The notes beneath the pieces were generated by a model. That model made no database searches. It was not told the DNA's origin and saw only the letters and a list, made by a program, of their open reading frames with translations. 64,000 nt of DNA. Source: Acanthochlamys bracteata (taxonomy: Eukaryota; Streptophyta; Magnoliopsida; Pandanales; Velloziaceae). This document shows, one piece after another, positions 11,412-22,900 of the stretch. Made by a program: the position numbers and the translations under genes. Where the stretch lies: contig CM034129.1 in the NCBI GenBank assembly GCA_019914995.1, positions 4,601,725 through 4,665,724 of the forward strand. The letters are read 5' to 3'. Positions within the stretch are counted from its first letter, which is position 1; each line of letters starts with the position of its first letter.

Positions 11412-11868
11412 AGCCGCCGGGAAGGTTTCCGATCAACTGATTTGATTTTGGTTTGGGATTTAATTCAATCTTTATTGATTGAAATTTTGTTGTGGAGTCG
11501 ATTCAACGAGGGGTCCGGTGGTGGTGGAATAGAGAAGGTCACGTGTCGAGATGAGGTTGACACGTTGCTGCGTTGGCTCAGAGCTTGAAGGTTTGCCGGT
11601 GAGAGATTATTGGATTAGGACTATGTTGGTTAAATGAGTCTTAATCGAATCCAACTACCTCATTGATTGGGTGCATGTAAAATTAATTCCGTAATTAATT
11701 TCTAATTATTTTCTCGTGTTTCAATGAAGCCCCTCCAACTTCCTAATATTGGTTTTCATGCCTAATTTATATATAAATAAAGCCCTAACTCTGGTTTCTT
11801 TTGTTGTTCTACGAAATCTACGGGCCAACCCCGCGCTTCTTCACCGCCTCCTGCCGCCGTGATTAGCA
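11412..11868. promoter_or_regulatory. Divergent promoter region with a TATA box for the GeBP-like gene
   Basis: The starts at 11411 (-) and 11869 (+) are separated by 457 bp. A TATATATAAATA element at about 11768-11779 lies roughly 90-100 bp upstream of the plus-strand ATG, placing a transcription start near 11800 and leaving a CT-rich leader of about 65 nt. No TATA box is obvious for the minus-strand gene. Confidence 0.55.
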
Positions 11869-13050
11869 ATGGCTCCGAAGAAACAGCCGCTTCCACCAGC
11901 CCCCTTCGAGGAAGAAGAATCTGTTTCCTCCGGTGAAGAAACATCTTCCTCCTTCTCCGGCGAAGCTGAACGCAAAACTTTGCCCTCGACTCAACCGGGC
12001 AAACGCAAGTCCAAGCCAGCCCCACCTTCTGATGATGAAACCGAAGATGAAGAAGAAGAGCAAGAGAAGGAGCATGAGTTGAACAACAAGGCGGATGCTG
12101 ATGGTGAAGAATCTGAGTATGGGTCAGAATTAGAGGGAGAAGAAAACAAGGAGAAGAGCGAGAAGATGGAAGAATCAGGTTCTAGTGATGAGTCTGATTC
12201 AGACACTAAAGATCAGTTCATTGCTGCCAGGCGATCTCCGTGTGGTCCTGATCCTTCAATTAAACGAATCAGTTCTCGTCCCGTGGATGATGCTACTCCT
12301 TTAGGTTTCAAAACTTGTTATGCTTTGCCTGCTGTGTTGACGCCGATTAGTTCTTCTAAGCTGGATAATGGGGATGTGAAAAAGCGGAGGCTTTCTGAGA
12401 GGGTATGGAGTGGTGATGCTGACGAGAAGATTTTGCGAGGGATTATTGATTTTTATGACCGCCAGGGTAAAGAGCTTCCAACTTACAAGACGGACATTGA
12501 CGGGATTTCTGAGTTTTTGAAAAGCAGCCTCGGTAGTTGCGAGTTCAGTAAGAGCCAGTTTGTAGGTAAGATTCGTCGGCTGAGGAATAAGTTCAAAAGC
12601 ACCTTTACTAAGCATGGAGGGTCACCTAAGTTCATCGAGCCTGTGGATCAGATGGTTTTTGAGCTTTCCAAGAAGATTTGGGGGCTGAAAGAGAATGGTA
12701 ATGTCAGTGATGCTGGGACTGATGATGATGACAGCAATGAAGAGCGCAGAGAGCTCGATGCAAGCTCCGTACCTCTTAAACGTCGCAACACCAAAACTGG
12801 TATTTCATCTGTGGATATTGCTGAATCATATCCTTATATGTTTGAGCTATGTACTTCAGTAGGGATAATGAATCTTCCTGAACCCGTAGCAAGGAAAAGA
12901 CTGAGTGGCGTGGATTCTGTGAAGTTGGCAAGACTCGAGGAGAAGTTAAGGATTCACAGAATTGTGGTAACCAAGAACGAGATCCGTAGGCTAGATCTGA
13001 TGAAGCAGCTTACACAGCTGGTATTTGGTTATGGTGATACTTCAGACTAA
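11869..13050 (+). CDS. GeBP/GPL-family (DUF573) transcription factor
   Basis: A 393-residue intronless ORF. The first ~165 residues are low-complexity and acidic (long Glu/Asp/Ser runs), as in GLABROUS1 enhancer-binding and STOREKEEPER-like proteins. The DUF573 DNA-binding domain lies near residues 172-275: RVWSGDADEKILRGIIDFY, then GISEFLKSSLGSCEFSKSQF, KIRRLRNKFKSTFTKHG and VFELSKKIWG. These are the conserved blocks of the family's non-canonical Myb/trihelix-like fold. A second acidic stretch and a C-terminal helical region rich in Leu and basic residues (about 340-385) match the family's dimerisation region. It is predicted to be nuclear; GeBP proteins act in cytokinin response and trichome or storage-gene control, but the specific target here is unknown. 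Confidence 0.9.
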   Translation: MAPKKQPLPPAPFEEEESVSSGEETSSSFSGEAERKTLPSTQPGKRKSKPAPPSDDETEDEEEEQEKEHELNNKADADGEESEYGSELEGEENKEKSEKMEESGSSDESDSDTKDQFIAARRSPCGPDPSIKRISSRPVDDATPLGFKTCYALPAVLTPISSSKLDNGDVKKRRLSERVWSGDADEKILRGIIDFYDRQGKELPTYKTDIDGISEFLKSSLGSCEFSKSQFVGKIRRLRNKFKSTFTKHGGSPKFIEPVDQMVFELSKKIWGLKENGNVSDAGTDDDDSNEERRELDASSVPLKRRNTKTGISSVDIAESYPYMFELCTSVGIMNLPEPVARKRLSGVDSVKLARLEEKLRIHRIVVTKNEIRRLDLMKQLTQLVFGYGDTSD

Positions 13051-15654
13051 TTAGCATTTGCATCCAAGTTGAAAGTCCTAGTTTAGCAAATATGCATCCA
13101 GGAGCCTGGTAGGTTTCTCTCTAATTCAAAAAAAGAAAAAAAGAAAAAAGAGAGCTTTTGCTGAAGATGTTGGATATTGGTTAGCCGCTGTTTTGGGTGC
13201 TGCATAGGAATGCTAGCTTAGAGGGTGGCTCTTTTTGGTGGTGTATGCTAGCAATATCTGATTATGCTAATCAGGAAACAAACATGTACTTTGGTTATAA
13301 TTTGAATGATTTGTGATATTTATTGCCACGGTCTTGTTCTTTTGTTTAATATTAGCCATATTTTTTTGTCACTGCATGCCTCTTGTACTCCATTTAGTAA
13401 CATCTCATAGCTAAAATAAATTAGAACACGTATAATAGAAGTAAAAAGTAGGAGTGTCTTTGATGTTGTAGTAATTATCAAATTCATACATTATACTAGC
13501 TTTAAGAGATTGTGAGTGCAAGTTCCAAAACAACAGTAAACTCAAAATGCCTCCTCAACCTTAAAGAAACTAATATAGCCTTTTTTAACCTGTGTGATTA
13601 CTAATGGGGTTACTTGCCTTTAGTAAGTCCCAACATGTTTGTTCTTTTAAGTATCTTATATAAGGTTTTTGATTGTTGGTTGCAAATAGTTGCATTGAAT
13701 TCCACCAAATTTAATGCTTTCTGTATGATGCATCAATGACAGAGTTGTGATTGTCAATAAACATGATATAACATATGCGTTTGATATAATTGTTCGCAGT
13801 TGTACCAACTTCTGGAGCAGTTCATTGTGGATATGCAAACTGAGTAGTGGTCTATATATTCTACCACACTTGGTTTTTAATTTTATGTACCTTGGAGAGC
13901 AGTTATTCAAGTGCCATCTGGGGTTCCTTCATGCTCGTACCTAGTCTGTTGTTTATTTCTTATACTATTTTGTTACTGTAGAAGATATTTCTGTATGATG
14001 ATAGCAGTTTCTGTTAGATGGCTGCATTGTGGGGATATATGGTGCATAACCTGCACGCTAAATGCTCTTGCTTGTGTCTAGCAAGTACGGATATTATGGT
14101 ATCTTCTTTTCAGAGTGGCAGCTCTCTCTCGACCTTACTTTGGGGGGACTCAGGATGTAGTAGACGTCAGTACCTTGTCTGTCTCAAACATCTGCGTATT
14201 TTAGTTATTCTGTAGAGATGTATATTACCTTGTTAAGCTTGTTGTCTACATACCTGTTGTTAATCTGTTTCCGAGCAAAGCAGCCAAGTTTGCATATAAA
14301 CTGGTGGAGTTGAATGGACTACTAGTTGAATGGACTACTCTCTCAAGTCATGCAAACGTATCACTTATACATAAAATTGTATTTACGGGTATATGGAGGC
14401 ACTTGACACTTGCGACTTGATACCTTCAACTTTGTATTCCGGGTATGACTCTGTTGCAACTGATGTGGACATTCAAAATCTATTTCCATATTACGTCCTT
14501 AAACAATATGTTAAGTTTGTTGTATATCAAAATTTGTAAAATGTTTCAGTTACGAGCAACGATTTTTCGTACATGCTCTGGTTCATCTCAAATGCAACTT
14601 CTGTAAAGTAGGTTACTTTAACCTGCCAACATCAGCGACTTTGCAAGTTCAGAAGTGCTAGAATAGGCAAACATAGACGCTGTTTTGAATGAGCATACAG
14701 TTAGCAACGGGGGAAACCTGAAGTATGACAAAGTTCATACAACTTCACATTTCATTGCAAGAAATGGTACAATACTTGCAACCAAAAAGATTGTTACACA
14801 TACAACTCCTCATAAATCTGACAACAAAACCTTTGAAAAATCTGCACTTGCTTCAAGGATGGTTCCAATCATGCTATGACCTTGACATACCTGCAATTGC
14901 TTCAAGGGCAATCCAAGTCGATTTCACCTTCAAAGCTTTTTTAGCCATGGGAATAACCAGGCTGGCAGGCCATAGCATTATCCATCGATACAGTGAATGA
15001 TGCCCGACCTTCCTAAAGAAGCATCCATGTCAGGGATGATACAAAGAGTACCAATCCAAGAAGTTCTTGAAATCTTGATGGAGGAAATCTGGAAGTTCAC
15101 GTTGAAGCCTGTTTTAGCAAAGGTTCCATCCTTTATAATACCCTTAGCGCTCCCAATAGCTGACGGCCTTAAATTCTAGCAGCTTAGAGCAGTGTCGGAC
15201 ATGAACCCAAGTTATCGGGTAGTTAGGAAAAAATGGAACTTCCCCTCAGTTCTGAACATCTAAGCTCTGATAAGTGATTTCAAAGTTAAGTCCATACTCA
15301 GTTGCTTCAGGAAAAAAGGAGGATCCGGTTCATACACATTGTACCATTTGGGAAAAGAGACTTGGGATTGCAATTCTATGCAATGCAACTTGATATTCAA
15401 CATCGGTGGAGTGGTGCAGGATATACATCCAATGGTTGATACCGCAAACGGCTATTAACAGGTAATGGGCCCTCCTGGCAATTTGAGTAGTTGAAAAGAA
15501 ATGAATAGGCTAAGGAAAAATAGTATCAACTGCAAAAGAATCTTCTAAATATTCTATGCTATGCTAAATTTTGAAGGCATTCTTATTTGAAGGAAAACTA
15601 AGATCAACTGCAAATGAATTAAAACATAAATATCTACATCTCAATGACATGCTC
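13051..15654. other. Intergenic region, no supported gene
   Basis: The first few hundred bases are the likely 3' UTR of the GeBP-like gene. Open frames of 60-91 codons at 13656-13944, 14018-14215, 14685-15000 and 14997-15179 show no recognisable domain. The minus-strand reading of 14990-15200 has long stop-free stretches but nothing I could identify, so an unrecognised gene fragment is possible. Confidence 0.4.
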
Positions 15655-16450
15655 GAGCAAAGTAGAGATGACAAGGTTTTTGTCTAGATACGACACCTTC
15701 AACAAAGGAGGCATGACATAGTTGCTCCATTTGAACCTTTGATACCTAAAACGGTGTTGATACAGATTGTATTGTGTTTTCAAATTGAAGTGGCTGCTAA
15801 TGTTAGATACATGTAAAATCTCTTTAAGCTCTATCAGGCTGGTTCAAATCTGTATTAAGCTACTATGGTTCCAGCTCCTATATGCAAATTATCTTGTTAA
15901 ACTTGAGGTTAAACACAAGATTTCTTAACCCAGAGACATGTCAAGTTCAAGTCCACGATATTATTAATTGTATCTTTTATTTTCTGAAGCTATAAATCTA
16001 GTTTAGAATGCAGAGAAAGCTTTTAACTGAAGGAACAAGATAAGAATCTCGTTATAGATATGACATGCTTCAAAGTAGAGATTAAAAGAACAAGGTTCTT
16101 GTTATAGATATGACACCTTCAACAAAGGAGGCAGGACAGAGTTGCTCCATCTGAACCTTTGATACCTAAAACGCTGTTGATACTGAACATTGTATTGTGT
16201 TTTCTAATTGAAGTGGCTGCTAAGGTTATATACATGCAAAATCTGTTTCAGCTCTAACAGACTGGTTCAAATCTATATTAAGCTATCTATGACTCCAGCT
16301 CCCTATATGCAAATTATCTTGAAAATACTGAGGTTAAACACAAGATTTTAACCCGGAGACATATCAAGTTAAGTCCACGATATTATTACTTGTATTTTAT
16401 GTATTTCTTGAAGATATAAATCTAGTGTAGAATGCAGAGAAATCTTTTAA
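15655..16450. repeat. Tandem duplication of ~380 bp, period 420
   Basis: The block around 15655-16030 recurs at about 16075-16450. Anchors include GACACCTTCAACAAAGGAGG (15692 and 16112), a GTTGCTCCAT..GAACCTTTGATACC block and GAAGTGGCTGCTAA, all offset by about 420 bp with small indels. Both copies end just before the FTSH12 3' end. No coding sequence is seen. Confidence 0.85.
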
Positions 16451-16611
16451 CTGAAAGAGCAAGAGGCCGATTTATATTGAAATATTCAAACAGATGATTC
16501 TCACTGTTTATTTGAACTACAGAGTACGGAACACTTGAAACTATACCATTACTTCCCTTGTTTATTTGGTCTACACAGATGAGTACATAGAGAGAACCGT
16601 TGCTCAAGCAT

Positions 16612-16850
16612 TGAAGACAACTATCATAAAAGTCAAACATTGAACATGAAATCCTGAATATTGATTTAAACCCAATCAAATGGACTAACTGCTTATCTAT
16701 GTTTAGAACCCACTAGGCTATATACAGAGAGGACAACTATCATAAAATTCAAACATTGAACATGAATTCCTGAATACTGATTTAAACCCAATAAAATGGA
16801 CTAACTGCTTATCTATGTTTAGAACCCACTAGGCTATATACACAGGACAT
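16612..16850. repeat. Tandem duplication, period 116 bp
   Basis: Two copies, roughly 16617-16733 and 16733-16849, share a block ending in GAACCCACTAGGCTATATAC (16706 and 16822) and are nearly identical. They lie just downstream of the proposed FTSH12 stop, so they may be in its 3' UTR. Confidence 0.85.
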
Positions 16851-16908
16851 TCGTGGGGTTGTTATATAGTGTTATCATTGCATTAGATTGACTATAAGAA
16901 ATGAGATG

Positions 16909-19900
16909 TCAAATAATTTTTGGTTCTTCCTCTACAAAGTTTATATTCCAGATGACAATCAACTGTTTGGATTTTCCAATAACATTCTGACAGATGATAT
17001 GGCCAGAGACCCGATTCAAATTCAAGCCAAGCCATTTACCAATCAATGATATCATGCATAATAGATTACTGCAGAGGGATGAACTAAACGCCAAAAAGGT
17101 ATGCAGTCAATGTACGTTTTGTTTATTTCATATTACTTTGAAAAGAGGATTGAATCAATAGCATGTTGATCATTAATGGAGAGATCTAAGAGAAAAAATA
17201 ACAGAGAGACCAAACTAAAAATGACACTGCTGCAATCCCCTAGTAATAATGAATATTTGGGCAGAAAGGTAATATACCTCATCCATGTTTATTTGAAATG
17301 GTTGCACAAAGTCTTCAAACATCACAGGGGACATGCTCTTCATCCTTCCATCTACTTCCTGGAGGAAAAAAAAACAGAATAAAATACAGAATAAATCACC
17401 TGAAGAACTACCTGGGAAGATAAAAGACACAGAAGGGAGGTAAAAAGTTTCAAGCAGGTTTCCAGAAGGCACTTAATCTATTTAAGTTACGTTTATTGGA
17501 CAACTTAATGACATTACTACATATGAGCTGTCCAGAAAATTTGATAGGCACAACTAATTAGCTGATTTATCAAACAAAAAAAGCGTCTATGCATCTGCTT
17601 CTCTTCTCTGGCTGTTCGAAGTGCCCCTAGTCTCCTCAGCAAAGGCATGGGAATGATCCTCCATGCTACAGCTTCTTGGACAAAGTTAAAGCTGAAAGCT
17701 GAGGTGGTTGCTTCATACATATATAAAGATCACGCCCTCTCTATCCAATGGCTTACTAAGATAGAGCAATCATGTCCATTGTTTCCGTTCTTCAAATAAA
17801 GAACAACAAAATTTTGGTGGGAAGGAGAAGGAAATATTACATAACATAGCTACATTACATACTGTTTTTACTTTACACTTAATTAAGATTTTACAGAACC
17901 TGGCCTTGTACAAAAACTTCATTATAGCAAAATGTGAGACTTGTTCCAGATTTTCACTAGCGACTGAAATTTGTTTTCATTGTATGTTTACAGCCTGGAT
18001 GTTTCTTTGGCTCTAGCAATTTGCCTTTCAGTTGCTTCATTGACATTGTCTAAATACAACTGAGGGACACCGTCCATCAAACTAGAAGGCATACAACCAC
18101 ACAACATTAAAACAAACACGCAAGGTTGTAGAACAACCGCCTTCTGAGTTGAAAACAAAATGCATCTCTTCACTCTGTTTATGAAAATATTCCATAACAC
18201 AAGAGGTCCCTAACATTTTACCAGACCTTCTCATGCATCAGCTTACTTTAGCTCCAGAACAAGAAAGCATGTAAATTGGCACATTCAGTGGGTAGATAAA
18301 TTAATTGTATCTATATACTCAACTGGATCTGCTTGCCTAACATAACAACTCTTCGTCACATCAAATGGCCACTTAACAGGTTATGAAATAAGATACTGAT
18401 TTCAATTTTAACTAGCTTTATCTATTTACATAGTTGATAACAGCATCAAAAGAATTGCATCAGAGAAGCTTACACTGCAATGCCACCCTAAAAGTTGTAT
18501 GTATATCTAAGATGAGCTGGCAAGATAGACTTATTAGATTGAGCAGCAAGCTCTATAAATTTTCAGTACAGACACGAATGTATACTGGACCAATCATAAA
18601 CAACCGCTCAACGTAAGAAAGGCTTGGTGATGCATACCAGTCCAGTTATTCTTGATTTTTCCACGAGTTCTCGGGCAATCATGTCTAATATATGCCTATT
18701 CTGCTTCAATCGATCCATGGCGAGCTCTTCTGTCTCTTTGATGTACTGTACAAGACATGAAAATAATGAATAGCTGTGAATTTAAATGTTCTTTCAACTA
18801 GAAGTAATCAAAGCGGAACTATTCTCTTTAGCATTCACAAACAAGTGTGATTGGTGACGTAATATCTGCATTTCTACAGATACTATTTAACAAAACAAAG
18901 ACGAAAATGAAATATACTTATTTAGATTCTTTTGTTTGGACAATACACAGTACAGAATTCGTCCACACAACACCAGAATTTCTAGAAATCTATTAGCAGT
19001 ATGACCTATTGTCTAACTCTGCCTAGAACTAGCAGTTTAAGATAGGGTGTGGGGTTGGCTAACAAGTTGTTAATTTCCAAAACTCAATTACACATAGAGG
19101 TCGCTTTGATCCTGCTTTCGAGAAGCCATATCACAAGTCTTATAATTTCTATGTGTCTTATAAAGGTAGCATGCACTTCAGAATAACAAGTCATTGCGAC
19201 TTGCCTTTGGAAACCATCAAAACATATAAAAGCAGATCTCATACATATTTATCTGACCTTTGTTACATATAAAGCATGTTTGCAACTTACCCGAGTAAGT
19301 TCTCGAGTAAAAAGTTCAGACACTTCAGGAGTCATATCAGCTGGAATTACATGAGGATCATCCCACTAATAGAAGACAAATCATGAAACAGTCAGACATA
19401 ATAAATAAAAAACACTCAAGCAAAAGTAAAGTTTATAATGTTAGAAGAAAGACCTTATATTTTATCAGTTCACCATCGGGATTATCTGGCTGGTCTATCA
19501 TTCCAACTGTCTTAACCAATGTTGCAAACGCTAGCTTTGAATTTCTTGGGCTAATCACCATCTCTCTAGCAATCTGTCATGAAAATGTGGGAGAAAGAAC
19601 TGTATGATTTGCAATTCGTTGCTGTAACTTATAGACTAGTCATTTTCTTGATATATGTAAGCTATTAGAAAAAGAAGTAGGAGCAAGCATACCATTTTGC
19701 TACACAAAAACAAATAAAGGAGAAAATTTCGCATTTAAGTATAAAACATGATAAGCATGATACATACTGCAATGCTGTAAAAGGAGGCAATTGTATTTAT
19801 ATTTATATTCAAACACACATGAGGCAAACTCATCTAGAGCATTCCAAGTACACAACTTGATTAACAGATCAAGCATCATAAGCAAAGTCTATAGGTATAG

Positions 19901-22900
19901 TAATGACAAGAATATTAGAATGCTGCAATGCCACAAATAAAGCTACAGCTTGTGGAACAAGAACAATGAAGTTCAGCCAAACAGCTGTTTTTTTTTCAAG
20001 ATAAATGGATGGCTACACCAATAAGTGCCACATTTAGGGGTCCAATTGGCAGCATCTTCATCTACAGCCATTTGAGTATAAATCAAGTTACAAATTGTTT
20101 ATACTCTTTCTCAGATTATCTGGTTATCTTGAGCTCATGCCACTCCATTCTCTATGTGCTCTTTGCTGCCCTCTCCACCCCATCAAATATTTCCCCTTTG
20201 TCCACCTCTCACAGCCATCTGGTACTGCCTCCTTCAACTGTCACAAAACACCTCACAGTACGTTTTCTCCTATTATAACCTGAAGCCACTATCACTTTCA
20301 CCTGCACCTGACAACTCTGCTCATTGTTATTTCCTACTTAGCCAATTGTTACCTCCTCTGCAGCTTCTACACCAGCCTCCACTGACAACCACCGCCATTC
20401 ATAGCTCAAATTTTCTTATGCTATAGGAAGAGTAAGGGACTTTGCGGCGGGTGTAGAGGCTGGTATTTAAGGCCTGTTCCAAAATAATATCTGTGGGTCT
20501 AGTTTCAGGTGACGATTGATTGCAATTGTGTAAATATTCAATATAAGTTCGCTGCATTAACTATGATCAGCTTCCATCAAGTATAACTGTGACCTCTATT
20601 AAAACAAACATTTGGAATGGAGCTGCAATGATTTTAATTTCACTAAAACTAGATAAAATACAATAATAGCACGTCCATGAAACATCACAAGAAATGGCTC
20701 CTAACTAAAACAAAATTTCTCAACCCAGTTTGCTTTGATGCTTTCACTAAGGGCATGTTACCAACCCACTAAACTCACTTTTCTTCAAACTCACTTTTAA
20801 TACAAATAAATAAAAATTTTAAATAGACTCTTTCTATTAAAACTTTATTTTTTTAAAATTCACTTCTAACACAAAATAAATAGAAAAAAATATTTTTTAT
20901 TAAATATTTTTAATTTTATTTTTTAAACTCATTTCCAAAAAAGTGAGTTTACCTCAAGGTAACACACCCTAAATGTTTTTAAGAAAAACTCCTAACTGAA
21001 TATGAATGTTTCACACAATAAAAAACGCAGCTGGAAACATTGCAGCTAAGCTATAAAAACCTTACCTTCGTTATTTTCTCGAGGTCATCCTTTCCCTCAT
21101 CAGTAATGTTCTCGCCAAAAACAACTCTTTCTGCACAACGCCCTCCATGAGCTACTACCATTTGCATTTTCATATAACCAAACGTAGTATAGCCTTGACC
21201 AAGCATATCTTCCCTTGGATAGAATACAGAGATTGCAGTTTCCTAACACATGTATACACAAGAATGCAGCAGAAACATTATCGCTTTAGAGAAAGTGAAA
21301 GTTTGACTAGGATAATACCAGGTAGAATAGCTAATACCTTGCCACCAGGGAGTAGCTGAGAAAATGCATGCCAATCAAACCTTGGGAACAGATGAGCTAA
21401 TAAAACATGACCAGCTTCATGCACAGCTAGCAGTCTCCGTGTCTCTATGGATACCTATCCCAAGATAAAAGGGAAAGGAAAAACAAATTACTGAACAAAA
21501 TTTAGCTAAAAATAGAAGCTGCACCTGATTAGCAATATACACTGGTCCTTTGGCAAGGACTAACAACTCACACTCTCTTCACACTTTTGTTGCTCTTCCT
21601 CAGTAAGAAGAACACCCATTCCCTCAAGCAACTGTTTGTCTAGGACATCAACAATATCCTTTTGGGTAATCATTGAATGGCCTTTCCTCACCTGAGAACA
21701 GCTACAATCAGTCAAAACACTTTTGGGGAGGCTAAGGACACAGTTTAAATACAACCGATTCTTCTAAATTCCTTCTTTAGATAGTCCCTAAAGAATATCT
21801 GAATTGTGGAGAGAAAGTTGTGGCCGCTTAACTTCTAGAATAAGTACAACTAGGAACTATGACACAGAAAGGAAAGTCATGTGGTTGCAGTGAGAAAAAG
21901 ATGCATGTTAGTTTCACCACATCTCTTGATATTTGGGTCAACATAAAGAGAAAATCTTTTAGCTTTGACTCCACAAACACGGGAGAAAAATGACAAAAAT
22001 TGCAATCAAAACAGTCTTGATGTGTTGTCAGACTTCTTATTCTTTTCAAATCCATGGTTGACAGTTTAGTTGGAATATATGCCTAATAATGAGCTATCAA
22101 AGGAAGGAACATAAGTAAATCAGTTGCATTCCTTTTAGCTTTAGTCCTGTATACTTTCTGGGCATAAGAGAAGAGGAATATCAGCATTCGACTTACAGAC
22201 ATTATTGCAGCTTCATTGACCAGGTTGCGGATATCAGCTCCAGAGTAGCCAACCGTACGGAAAACTAGCTGGAGAAGGTACAATCAAAAACATTAATGAA
22301 AATATTGTAAACTAAGGACTCTGAAAATGACTTGACTAGATCTCAGAATATGGTGAACGACTAGATAACACTGCCGCAGCTAGCAGAAGGTGCAATTATG
22401 CCACTTAGAGGCCTTGTCACAAGCTATGGATCATAAAACAAATAAGAGAAAGAACTCAACAAAAGGAGTACGCTTTTTTGCATTATAGGTACATGGTATG
22501 CATCTTTCTAGCTCAACAATATAGAATGAAAAGAGAAAATCTTCCCCTGCTTCCCTATGGCCCACCCACCTTCTAGATTTAACTATGTATACAACTAATA
22601 AAAGATAATAAGTCTTGACCTTCCTGAATTGAAAGAATATTAATAGATTTCATTCCTCACTGGTAGTTGTTTCAATCAGATATAATCTGAAACTAACAAC
22701 CTTAAAGAGGAAAATGATATTTAAGTTACTGATCAGAGGGTGGAGCAATTATGGACCAGTTAAAGTGCCTGGATCAGGCCAGATCAAGGGGTTGCAAGTT
22801 TTATCATACTTTAGTTAGATAATTTTTCAGTCAGATTGTATGTTATAGAGTCATTTCAGGATAGCAACTTCAGTTAGGTAGGTGTCAGTTTCAGGATGGG

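Noticed and set aside
14685-15179. Overlapping ORFs of 60-91 codons
   Set aside because: No domain in any frame, and the region shows no splice-compatible continuation; kept only as an unexplained intergenic stretch.
17988-18200. Minus-strand 70-codon ORF between FTSH12 exons 17 and 18
   Set aside because: It does not resemble FTSH12, and the flanking exons join in phase without it.
20009-20426. Three overlapping plus-strand Pro/Ser-rich ORFs
   Set aside because: They sit inside an FTSH12 intron in three frames of the same CT-rich stretch; no domain or splice partner.
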